From: Bacillota bacterium
Lineage (GTDB): Bacteria > Bacillota > Sulfobacillia > JABLXB01
Length of the DNA: 6,728 nucleotides
NCBI GenBank assembly: GCA_024653225.1
Contig: JANLGA010000032.1
Span: 14,082 to 20,809 of the forward strand
Reading direction: 5' to 3'
Shown here: positions 1 through 6,208 of the stretch, one piece after another
Layout of the letters: every line of letters begins with the position of its first letter
How positions within the stretch are numbered: the first letter of the stretch is position 1
Notes under the pieces: generated by a model
Database searches by the model: none
The model's input: the letters and a program-made list of their open reading frames with translations, nothing else
Told to the model about the DNA's origin: nothing
Program-made: the position numbers and the translations under genes

Positions 1-1127
1 TGCTGTATCATGACGGGCAGTTCGACGACAGCCGCCTGCTCATCAACCTCGCGAAAACCGTGTACGAGGACACGGCGGCGAGGGAGATGGACCTGCTGGT
101 TTCCTGCGGGGAGGTCATCTCGTCGGTCATCGTGGCCAACACGCTGCGGAAGCGCGGGCTTGATGCGATGGTGCTCACCGGCGGGCAGGCCGGGATAATC
201 ACGGATTCGAACTTCACGAACGCCATCATCATGCGGGTTGAGCCGGACCACCTGGTCCGCCACATCAACGAAGGGAAGATAGTGGTTGTCGCGGGCTTTC
301 AGGGCGTGACGGAAAGCGGAGACATAACCACACTCGGTCGGGGAGGGTCGGACACCACCGCCGCCGCCCTGGGCGCCGCGCTGAACGCGGCGGTGGTTGA
401 CGTGTTCACCGACGTGGACGGGGTTAAGACCGCGGACCCGAAGATCGTCCCCGGGGCGAGGACGATCTCCCAGATGACCTACGACGAGGTGGCGCAAATT
501 GCCGTACAGGGCGGTAGGGTGGTCCACCCGCGCGCGGTGGAGATATGCATGAGGGCGAACGTTCCTCTCAGGATAAGATCGACGTTCGACGATTCCCCCG
601 GGACCCTCGTGGCAGGGTTCCTCGAGGAGGGGGACAAGTGGCCGGAACTGGCCGCTGCCAAGCCGGTTACAGCGGTGGCGCACATCTCCCCGGTCACGCA
701 ATTCAGACTGACCGCCTTAGGGGAATGGGCGACCGGATCGGGAGTGCTCGCCCTGTTCAGGCGGCTGGCGGACGCGGGCATAAGCGTGGACATGATCTCC
801 GTGACCCCGCGGGAGAGGTGCTTCACTGTCGCCGAAAAGATGGCGGAAAAGGCGCTCGCGACTCTTCGGGCCGCGGGGCTGGATCCCGAAGTCCGGAGGC
901 AGTGCGCCAAGGTATCCGTGGTGGGGCACGGGATGACCGGCCGACCCGGCGTCATGGCGAAGGTGGCGGAGGCCCTGGCGGAAGCGGGTGTCGAGATAAT
1001 CCAGACGGCCGATTCGCATACGACGATATCGTGCCTCGTGCCGGCGGCCGACCTCGAAGGGGCCGTGCGAGCGCTTCACGACAAATTCGAACTCGGGGGG
1101 AAGGGCGAATGTTCGGCAGGCTCTTGA
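1..1127 (+). CDS. dapG: Aspartokinase, dapG type, 5' end outside window
   Basis: This gene encodes aspartate kinase, which phosphorylates L-aspartate with ATP in the first step of the lysine/diaminopimelate, threonine and methionine pathway in the cytoplasm. The reading frame is open from the window edge (first full codon at 3) and stops with TGA at 1125-1127. The visible part is 374 residues. The N-terminal lysine-binding KFGGTS segment, perhaps 40-60 residues, is missing, so the GTG at 60 is not the true start. Visible kinase motifs are EMDLLVSCGE, GRGGSDTTAAALGAAL (around 336-380), DVFTDVDGVKTADP (around 400-440) and GGRVVHPRAVE. Two ACT domains follow, at roughly 672-890 and 905-1120; the second contains VSVVGHGMTGRPGVM and QTADSHTTIS. 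This tail, and the position just before dapA, resemble B. subtilis DapG, the diaminopimelate-inhibited isozyme. Feedback by diaminopimelate here is inferred. The isozyme name is less certain than the aspartokinase call. Confidence 0.95.
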   Translation, partial: LYHDGQFDDSRLLINLAKTVYEDTAAREMDLLVSCGEVISSVIVANTLRKRGLDAMVLTGGQAGIITDSNFTNAIIMRVEPDHLVRHINEGKIVVVAGFQGVTESGDITTLGRGGSDTTAAALGAALNAAVVDVFTDVDGVKTADPKIVPGARTISQMTYDEVAQIAVQGGRVVHPRAVEICMRANVPLRIRSTFDDSPGTLVAGFLEEGDKWPELAAAKPVTAVAHISPVTQFRLTALGEWATGSGVLALFRRLADAGISVDMISVTPRERCFTVAEKMAEKALATLRAAGLDPEVRRQCAKVSVVGHGMTGRPGVMAKVAEALAEAGVEIIQTADSHTTISCLVPAADLEGAVRALHDKFELGGKGECSAGS

Positions 1128-1984
1128 CGGCCATGGTGACCCCGTTCGACGATGACCTGAACGTTGATTACGGTCGAGCGGAAGAACTCGCGGCTCGGCT
1201 GGTGGATTCCGGCTCCGACGGGATCGTGGTCGGCGGAACGACGGGAGAGTCTCCAACCCTTCGAACGGAAGAGAAGGTGGAGCTGGCGAGGGTCGTGGCG
1301 GCGGCCGTGGGCAAGCGCGTCCCCGTCCTGGCCGGGACCGGCTCCAATTCGACGGAGGCGAGCATCGAGCTCACGCGGAAGATCCGCGAGACGGGCGTGT
1401 CGGGCGTGATGCTTGTGACGCCGTACTACAACAAGCCCTCGCAGGAGGGTCTCTATAGGCACTTCAAGTCGGTGGCCGAGGCGACCGATCTGCCCGTCAT
1501 GATGTACAACGTCCCCGGGAGGACGTCTGTCAATATGACGGCGGCCACCGTCCTCAGGCTGCTGGAGACGAAAAACATCGTCGCGCTCAAAGAGGCGAGC
1601 GGCAGCCTGGACCAGGTCGGGGAGATCGTCTCCAGGGCGCCGGATTCATTCGCCGTCTACAGCGGGGACGATTCTCTGACCTTGCCGATGATGGCGGTGG
1701 GTGCCGTCGGCGTGGTGAGCGTGGCGTCCCACGTCGCCGGGAGAGAGATGAAGAGGATGATCGAGGCGTTCGCGGTGGGAGACACGGCCGAGGCAAAGCG
1801 GATACATCTGAGGCTGTTGCCCCTCTTCAAGACCCTTTTCATCACGACCAACCCCGTGCCGGTCAAGGCGGCCCTGGCGATGGTCGGCTTCGGCGTGGGC
1901 GGGGTGAGACAGCCCCTGTGGGCCATGGAGCCAAGGGAAGAGCAGGCGGTTAGGTCCTGCCTCGAGTCGCTCGGATTGGCGTGA
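1109..1984 (+). CDS. dapA: 4-hydroxy-tetrahydrodipicolinate synthase
   Basis: DapA condenses pyruvate with aspartate semialdehyde to form 4-hydroxy-tetrahydrodipicolinate, the first committed step toward diaminopimelate and lysine. The product is 291 residues, the usual length, and forms a single TIM barrel. Conserved residues fall at the same numbers as in the E. coli enzyme: GGTTGE with T44 and T45, Y107 in TPYYNKP, Y133 and R138 in YNVPGRTS, and the Schiff-base lysine K161 in ALKEASG. The ATG at 1109 is chosen because it gives the standard N-terminus MFGRLLTAMVTPF and is preceded by a G-rich, AAGGG-containing ribosome site (1095-1105). The frame stays open far upstream to 545, but that stretch lies inside the aspartokinase gene and is not part of DapA. 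The start overlaps the aspartokinase end by 19 bases, indicating one transcript and probable translational coupling. Confidence 0.97.
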   Translation: MFGRLLTAMVTPFDDDLNVDYGRAEELAARLVDSGSDGIVVGGTTGESPTLRTEEKVELARVVAAAVGKRVPVLAGTGSNSTEASIELTRKIRETGVSGVMLVTPYYNKPSQEGLYRHFKSVAEATDLPVMMYNVPGRTSVNMTAATVLRLLETKNIVALKEASGSLDQVGEIVSRAPDSFAVYSGDDSLTLPMMAVGAVGVVSVASHVAGREMKRMIEAFAVGDTAEAKRIHLRLLPLFKTLFITTNPVPVKAALAMVGFGVGGVRQPLWAMEPREEQAVRSCLESLGLA

Positions 1985-2012
1985 TGCGACTTGGACCAGA
2001 CCGGGAGAATTC

Positions 2013-2034
2013 GGGGGCCCGACGGCGGGCCCCC
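2013..2034 (+). terminator. GC-rich hairpin after dapA, possible terminator
   Basis: A perfect 9-base-pair stem (GGGGGCCCG at 2013-2021, CGGGCCCCC at 2026-2034) encloses the 4-base loop ACGG, 28 bases after the dapA stop codon. It is followed by CGTCAG rather than a run of T, so it is not a classical intrinsic terminator. Its place between dapA and the RNase J promoter suggests it ends the lysine operon transcript or protects its 3' end. This role is inferred. Confidence 0.45.
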
Positions 2035-2080
2035 CGTCAGTTGAGGGGCGGGGTCCCGGTGTCGTGCAGTCATGCCGACC

Positions 2081-2109
2081 TTGTGCGGGCCCATTGCGTT
2101 GAGTATAAT
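2081..2109 (+). promoter_or_regulatory. Sigma-A type promoter for the RNase J gene
   Basis: A perfect -10 hexamer TATAAT (2104-2109) lies exactly 17 bases after a partial -35, TTGTGC (2081-2086, three of six matches including TTG). The -10 stands out in a GC-rich background. Transcription would start near 2116, giving a leader of about 34 bases before the RNase J ATG. This implies that the RNase J gene can be expressed independently of dapG-dapA. Confidence 0.7.
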
Positions 2110-2149
2110 TTACTGAGGCTCGTCAGCCGTTGAATGCAGGGGTGTGGTA

Positions 2150-3817
2150 ATGCGCAGTCGGGACTCGAACACGGTGAGCGTCGTGGCCCTCGGGGGCTTC
2201 GGCGAGATCGGCAAGAACATGATGGCCCTGAGGTACCGCAAGGACATCATCGTGGTGGACTGCGGCCTGGCTTTTCCGGAAGAGCAGATGCTCGGCGTGG
2301 ACATAGTCATACCCGACATCACCTACCTGCTCGAAAACAGGGATATGGTGAGGGCCATTGTGCTCACGCACGGTCACGAAGACCACGTCGGCGCCCTCCC
2401 GTACGTGCTGAGGCAGCTGAAGACGCCCGTGTGCGGGACGAGACTCACCCTCGGACTCGTCAAGCGAAAGCTCCGCGAGCACGGGCTGGACGACGTCGAG
2501 CTCAGGGAGATCCGCCCGAGGCAGCAGGTGGTCATCGGTCCGTTCAAGGTCGAGTCCTTCAGGGTCAATCATAGCATAGCGGATTGCGTCGGGCTCGCGA
2601 TTCACACCCCGTCGGGGACGATCGTCCACAGCGGCGACTTTAAGTTCGACCAGACGCCGGTTGACGGGGAAGTGGCCGATTTTCGGAGACTGGCCGAGCT
2701 GGGAGACGGCGGGGTGCTGGCCCTTTTGTCCGACAGCACGAACGCCGACAGGCCCGGCTACACGCCGTCGGAACGCATGGTCGGGAAGAGCCTGCGGGAG
2801 CTCTTCGCTTCCGAGAGGTCGAGGATCCTGGTGGCGAGCTTCGCCAGCCACGTGCTGAGGATACAGCAGGTCATTTCCGCCGCCGCGGAATTCGGCAGGA
2901 AGGTGACTGTCGTAGGCCGGAGCATGGAAAACGTGGTCGAGGTCGCCCTCGAGCTCGGCTACCTGGATGTGCCCGAGAATACCCTCGTGGACATCGAAGA
3001 GGCGTCGAGGATGCCCCCGGAAAAGGTCGCGATACTGACAACGGGCAGCCAGGGCGAACCGATGTCGGCGTTGGCCAGGATGTCCACCGCCGATCACAAG
3101 AAGATTGACATCGTGCCCGGGGATGTGGTCGTCATCGCGGCGTCGCCGGTTCCTGGCAACGAGACTTACGTTACCAGGACGATTGACAACCTATTCAGGC
3201 GCGGTGCGAGGGTCATTTACGAAGCGTCCGCAGGCGTCCACGTGTCCGGACACGCGAGCCAGGAAGAACTGAAGCTCATGCTTAACCTGGTCAGGCCGAG
3301 GTACTTCGTTCCAATCCACGGCGAGTACAGGCACCTGGTCCACCACGCGGAGCTCGCCGAGCACGTCGGAATTCCCCGGGAGCGCATCCTCATCGGTGAG
3401 AACGGAAGCGTGTTCGAGTTCTGTCGCGAGCGGGCGAGATTCGGGGAGAGGGTGGCTTCGGGGAATATCATGGTGGACGGGCTGAGCGTCGGCGACGTGG
3501 GAAGTGTCGTCCTTCGCGACAGGAAGCAGCTCGCCGAAGACGGCATTCTCATGGTCGTGGTCGCCGTGGACAAGCAAACGCTGGAGATACTGGCGGGGCC
3601 GGACGTGGTGTCGCGAGGCTTCGTGTACATCCGGGAATCGGAGGAGCTCATGGAGGACGCAAGGCGGACGGCGAAGGCCGCGGTGGGCGCCTGCATTGAG
3701 TCCGGTACCCGAGACTGGGCCGCGATCAAGTCCGCCGTCAGGGGCTCACTTTCGGCGTTCTTCCATGAAAGGGTGGGAAGGAGCCCCGTCATCCTGCCCG
3801 TGATAATGGAGGTCTGA
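2150..3817 (+). CDS. rnj: Ribonuclease J
   Basis: RNase J is a zinc-dependent metallo-beta-lactamase/beta-CASP nuclease that trims and degrades RNA, usually 5'-to-3' with some endonuclease activity. The product is 555 residues, typical for the family. The HGHEDH metal motif is at 74-79. Further metal ligands are H141 (NHSI), D163 (HSGDFKFD) and H390 (PIHGEY). The beta-CASP insert contains SDSTNAD (194-200), GRSMENV (256-262) and GSQGEP (299-304). SGHASQEEL (366-374) returns to the lactamase fold, followed by the C-terminal domain. All catalytic residues are present, so it should be active. The ATG at 2150 is preferred because AGGGG (2138-2142) sits 7 bases before it; the in-frame GTG at 2144 lies too close to that site. 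A gene of this family follows dapA in B. subtilis (rnjB), but J1 and J2 cannot be told apart here. The gene has its own promoter and converges with the permease genes. Confidence 0.97.
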   Translation: MRSRDSNTVSVVALGGFGEIGKNMMALRYRKDIIVVDCGLAFPEEQMLGVDIVIPDITYLLENRDMVRAIVLTHGHEDHVGALPYVLRQLKTPVCGTRLTLGLVKRKLREHGLDDVELREIRPRQQVVIGPFKVESFRVNHSIADCVGLAIHTPSGTIVHSGDFKFDQTPVDGEVADFRRLAELGDGGVLALLSDSTNADRPGYTPSERMVGKSLRELFASERSRILVASFASHVLRIQQVISAAAEFGRKVTVVGRSMENVVEVALELGYLDVPENTLVDIEEASRMPPEKVAILTTGSQGEPMSALARMSTADHKKIDIVPGDVVVIAASPVPGNETYVTRTIDNLFRRGARVIYEASAGVHVSGHASQEELKLMLNLVRPRYFVPIHGEYRHLVHHAELAEHVGIPRERILIGENGSVFEFCRERARFGERVASGNIMVDGLSVGDVGSVVLRDRKQLAEDGILMVVVAVDKQTLEILAGPDVVSRGFVYIRESEELMEDARRTAKAAVGACIESGTRDWAAIKSAVRGSLSAFFHERVGRSPVILPVIMEV

Positions 3818-3872
3818 CGGACCCCGAGGTCGAGCCGAGGCACCCGCACCGACGCCAAGGATGCCCCGCGAT

Positions 3873-4475
3873 TCACTGGCGCCTGCCCACATACCCGGCA
3901 TGGCTCCGCCGGGTCCGCCCTTCCGGGTGTGCCGCGAACTGTGTGTCCAGCCCATGCTGGCGTTCGACGATTGCCGTGCGCTCGGCCGGCCCCAGCAGGC
4001 GGATCATGAGCCAAGACATTCCCAGGATCACCGGGAGGTTGGCTGCCCAGCGACTGATGGAGAACCGCGCCCCGAGCGACGCCGTCTCGAACAGGAACAT
4101 GGGGATCTTTAGCGTTGACCAGGCTCCCAGCAGGACCATGGCGTTATAGAAGGAGGCACCCTTCCTCAGCATCATGGAGGCAACCGGAAAGGCTGCATAC
4201 AGCGGTCCTCCGGCAAGGGAGCCTATGATGATTGCCAGGAGCGCGCCTACCACCCCCGACCCGTCGCCCATGTACTTCACGAACGCCTCCCGCGGGACCC
4301 ACACATCCATGAGTCCCAGCAGGACGAATATGGGCGGCAGCACCGACAGCATCTCTGCGAAGTTTGCAACCGTGTTTCTCACGAGTAGCGGGGCCTTGGC
4401 AGGCATCACGAGGGCGACCGCCGCAGCGAGTGCCGCCATCGCGATGGGGAACCGGTAGCGCGCCAGCGGGCTCAT
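3873..4475 (-). CDS. Membrane permease, second half of a split pair
   Basis: This is a 200-residue integral membrane protein resembling one half of a COG0701/DUF318 (ArsP/YraQ-like) permease. The family is assigned from the overall sequence pattern, and the substrate is unknown. Hydrophobic segments lie at about residues 9-25, 42-60, 74-98, 110-128 and 146-161. GGPLYAAFPVA (89-99) followed by LRKGA (103-107) is the most family-like stretch. The CSC-type cysteine motif of arsenic-transporting ArsP proteins is absent. Residues 166-200 form a hydrophilic, arginine-rich tail with no recognised domain. The ATG at 4475 is chosen because it overlaps the TGA of the preceding gene as ATGA, indicating translational coupling; the frame further upstream lies inside that gene. 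It aligns without gaps to its neighbour (core offset two residues), suggesting an old duplication and a two-subunit transporter. It converges with the RNase J gene, with 55 bases between the two stops. Confidence 0.75.
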   Translation of the reverse strand: MSPLARYRFPIAMAALAAAVALVMPAKAPLLVRNTVANFAEMLSVLPPIFVLLGLMDVWVPREAFVKYMGDGSGVVGALLAIIIGSLAGGPLYAAFPVASMMLRKGASFYNAMVLLGAWSTLKIPMFLFETASLGARFSISRWAANLPVILGMSWLMIRLLGPAERTAIVERQHGLDTQFAAHPEGRTRRSHAGYVGRRQ

Positions 4476-4957
4476 CTCCCCGCCACCATCCCGACGATGG
4501 AGGCCGTAACGAAGGAGAGGATATAGGCCAGCGTGTTTCGTAGCAACGTGGCCTTCTTGCCAAAGTATCGCGCCTCCATCGGCGCAGTCGCCACGCCGAC
4601 CATCATCAAGGTGGAGATGAACACCGCCACCTGTTGTACCCCGGCCCCCATGTCGAGCAAGGTCTTCGCCAGCGGGAAGGCAATGAACCCCGGAATCAGC
4701 GTTATCGCGCCCACGGCCGAAGTCAGGAGCATGCCGGGAATCCCGGTCCTCCGGCCCACCAGTGCTGATATGGTCGAAGGGGACAAGACGGTGAGTGCCG
4801 TTCCGATCAGCAGCAATACGCCCGCAAATTGGGGCAGAATACCCTCGAACGACCTCCAGCACTTGGCGAGGGCGAGCCGAGTCTTCCCGGGATCCCTTGC
4901 GCGCGACCACGCCAGAGCCACGCCAGCCGCGAGCCACAACGCCACGGTAAAATGCAC
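4472..4957 (-). CDS. Membrane permease, first half of a split pair
   Basis: This is a 161-residue integral membrane protein, first gene of a two-gene minus-strand operon. It resembles one half of a COG0701/DUF318-type permease, whose one-chain members are about twice this size. Hydrophobic segments lie at about residues 3-18, 40-58, 72-95, 108-126 and 140-159. The motif AFPLAKTLLDMGA (93-105) matches AFPVA...GA in the downstream protein. The GTG at 4957 is chosen because a strong ribosome site, AGGAGGTG (complement of 4964-4971), lies 6 bases before it and hydrophobic sequence begins at once. The frame stays open upstream to 5719, but that part overlaps the opposite-strand phosphoesterase gene and has no membrane-protein character. 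A promoter candidate lies at 5019-5046. The transported substrate cannot be told. A relation to the spore proteins SpmA/SpmB was considered, but the motifs do not fit. Confidence 0.75.
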   Translation of the reverse strand: MHFTVALWLAAGVALAWSRARDPGKTRLALAKCWRSFEGILPQFAGVLLLIGTALTVLSPSTISALVGRRTGIPGMLLTSAVGAITLIPGFIAFPLAKTLLDMGAGVQQVAVFISTLMMVGVATAPMEARYFGKKATLLRNTLAYILSFVTASIVGMVAGR

Positions 4958-5018
4958 GGCGTCCACCTCCTCGGGCTGAAGGCCGGGATTCGTCGTTACT
5001 CGGTCCGACGCCATCGAG

Positions 5019-5046
5019 CTTACAGGAACGGGCTGACTTGTGTCAA
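5019..5046 (-). promoter_or_regulatory. Promoter candidate for the permease pair
   Basis: Read on the minus strand, a perfect -35 TTGACA (complement of 5041-5046) is followed after 16 bases by TGTAAG (complement of 5019-5024), four of six matches to the -10 consensus. Transcription would start near 5012, leaving about 55 bases before the GTG at 4957. The -35 lies in one arm of an inverted repeat shared with the opposite promoter. Confidence 0.55.
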
Positions 5047-5124
5047 CAACGGTGCGCACGCGATGTTGCACCGATGACGACGCCGGTGCGCCGACAAGTA
5101 TTCGCACTACGGACGGTTGTTGAC
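5042..5124. repeat. Inverted repeat GTCAACAAC / GTTGTTGAC
   Basis: GTCAACAAC (5042-5050) and its exact reverse complement GTTGTTGAC (5116-5124) lie 74 bases apart centre to centre. If one following mismatch is allowed, each arm extends to 12 bases. Each arm contains the TTGAC of an outward-facing -35 candidate, so part of the symmetry may simply reflect two promoters. Between them the six bases CGGTGC occur three times, at 5050-5055, inverted at 5068-5073, and at 5084-5089. Confidence 0.5.
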
Positions 5125-5146
5125 CGACCCGGGTCGGATGTATGAT
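5117..5146 (+). promoter_or_regulatory. Promoter candidate for the phosphoesterase gene
   Basis: TATGAT (5141-5146, five of six matches to the -10 consensus) has two possible -35 elements: TTGTTG (5117-5122) with an 18-base spacer, or the better TTGACC (5120-5125) with a short 15-base spacer. The leader to the GTG at 5222 would be about 70 bases. Neither spacing is ideal, so this is a moderate call. The spacer contains a 14-base palindrome that could be an operator. Confidence 0.45.
5124..5137. repeat. 14-base perfect palindrome in promoter spacer
   Basis: CCGACCCGGGTCGG reads the same on both strands and fills most of the space between the -35 and -10 candidates of the phosphoesterase promoter. 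That position is typical of a repressor operator. No regulator is encoded next to it, and in GC-rich DNA a palindrome of this kind can arise by chance, so the operator role is inferred. Confidence 0.5.
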
Positions 5147-5221
5147 CCGAGTGGCCGAGGGATCCCGACAGGCCGCTCGGGCGGCCCGTCGGACGGCGGC
5201 GACGAATGGTCGGGGTGATCC

Positions 5222-5968
5222 GTGGTGGGTGTGTACAGGATCGGCGTGTTTTCGGATGTCCACGGAAACGCGGAGGCCTTGGAGGCGGTCCTGGAGGACG
5301 GGCGCAGAAGGGGAGTTGACGAGTGGCTTTGCGCGGGGGACCTCGTGAACCACGGGCCGCGGCCGTCGGAGGCGGTGGACATGGCCGTGCGGAGCGCGTC
5401 GGTCGTGGTAATGGGAAACCGGGATCGGGAGGTCGGCAACGACGTAGACGAGGCGGCCATGTTCGTCCCGGCGGGGCGCGATCCCGCGGTCGAGAGGGAA
5501 GCGCTCCGGTGGACCAAGACACAACTGAGCGAACGGCAGAACGCGCTGCTGCGCGGCCTGCCGTCCATCGCAACCGAGGTGAGGCTGGGCGTGCGCTTCG
5601 CCGTGTTCCACTCCACCCCGTGGTCCGACGAGGAGTACTGGGAGACCGGAGTCGAAGCGAACAGGCGACGCCTCCGGGACGAATGCCCGGCCGACGTCTA
5701 CTGCTTCGGCCACACTCATAGGCCGTCCGTCATGTGGGATGACGGGAGAGTGTTCCTGAACGCGGGCAGTTGCGGTCGGCCGCGAGACGGCGACCCCAGG
5801 CCCTGCTACGCGGTCGTGTCGCTGTCACGGTCACATGGCGGTTGCCCGGGCTCCGTGGCGGCCCTGAAATTCGTGCGGGTGCGCTACGACCTCGAGTCCG
5901 TGGCCCGGGACATCTTGGAGAAGGGACTTCCCCGCGGGCTGGCCGAGGCGCTCAGAGTCGGCGCCTGA
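5222..5968 (+). CDS. Calcineurin-like metallophosphoesterase
   Basis: This is a 248-residue cytoplasmic protein of the calcineurin-like phosphoesterase superfamily (YfcE/Metallophos_2 type). The family uses two metal ions to hydrolyse phosphomono- or diesters. The metal motifs occur in order: D12 and H14 in SDVHGN, D40 in AGDLVNHGP, N66 in GNRD, H130 in FHSTP, and H164 and H166 in GHTHRP. NAGSCGRPRDGDPRPCYAV (180-198) is the typical end of the core in this family. The substrate is unknown; relatives act on nucleotides, model phosphodiesters or phosphoproteins. The start is GTG at 5222, 5225 or 5231: an in-frame TGA at 5216-5218 blocks anything earlier, and GGGGTGAT (5212-5219) is the ribosome site. 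It is transcribed divergently from the permease pair. The histidine common in GNHD motifs is arginine here, which also varies in YfcE relatives. Confidence 0.92.
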   Translation: MVGVYRIGVFSDVHGNAEALEAVLEDGRRRGVDEWLCAGDLVNHGPRPSEAVDMAVRSASVVVMGNRDREVGNDVDEAAMFVPAGRDPAVEREALRWTKTQLSERQNALLRGLPSIATEVRLGVRFAVFHSTPWSDEEYWETGVEANRRRLRDECPADVYCFGHTHRPSVMWDDGRVFLNAGSCGRPRDGDPRPCYAVVSLSRSHGGCPGSVAALKFVRVRYDLESVARDILEKGLPRGLAEALRVGA

Positions 5969-6083
5969 CGCCGCTCGCCCCACAGCGGAAGTTGTCTGCG
6001 TTCCTGGCAGCTGACCCCTTCCCGGGGCCGGTGGACGACCCCCAGTGTCCGTCAAGGTGTATGCCGCCGACATGTCATCTCTG

Positions 6084-6125
6084 TACAATATGACTATTCT
6101 CCAGCCGCCACTGCTGTTGTAGAAT
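6084..6125 (+). promoter_or_regulatory. Weak promoter candidates before the dehydrogenase
   Basis: The 240 bases between the phosphoesterase and the dehydrogenase gene contain one AT-rich patch (about 6083-6130) with two -10-like hexamers, TACAAT (6084-6089) and TAGAAT (6120-6125). Neither has a convincing -35 at the right distance, nor an extended -10. The dehydrogenase gene probably has its promoter here, but the exact site cannot be fixed. Nothing else recognisable lies in this gap. Confidence 0.25.
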
Positions 6126-6208
6126 TTAGCTGACGCTTGGAGATGTCCGAGTGGTCGGTGTCGCGAGTGATGAGTGCGGCGAGGGCGGGCGAAAGGAGTG
6201 GGGGCCGC

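Noticed and set aside
545..1108. Long in-frame upstream extension of dapA (frame open from 545)
   Set aside because: It lies wholly inside the aspartokinase gene in another frame, has no domain resemblance, and DapA already has its standard N-terminus at 1109.
2123..3097. 324-codon minus-strand reading frame opposite RNase J
   Set aside because: It is a mirror of a GC-rich gene: low-complexity His/Arg/Pro composition, no recognisable motif, and the plus strand encodes a complete RNase J.
3818..3872. Possible bidirectional terminator between RNase J and the permease genes
   Set aside because: Only a four-pair stem (GACC/GGTC) and direct CCGAGG repeats are visible, with no T-run on either strand.
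3217..4014. 265-codon minus-strand frame spanning the end of RNase J and the permease tail
   Set aside because: It overlaps two well-supported genes and has no family-like sequence or ribosome site.
3873..4957. Tandem membrane genes as the spore maturation pair spmA/spmB
   Set aside because: Sizes are similar, but the characteristic nucleoside-recognition (Gate) motifs are not seen, and the AFPxA...GA pattern fits the DUF318-type permeases better.
5972..5989. Hairpin CCGCT...AGCGG after the phosphoesterase gene
   Set aside because: A five-pair stem with an eight-base loop and no T-run is too weak to call a terminator in GC-rich DNA.
6139..6157. Sequence resembling the 5' end and D-arm of a serine tRNA (GGAGATGTCCGAGTGGTCG)
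   Set aside because: The acceptor stem would be two bases short and no anticodon arm, T-arm or matching 3' acceptor strand follows. The only T-loop-like string (GTTCGAATC, 6416-6424) is far downstream inside the dehydrogenase coding region.
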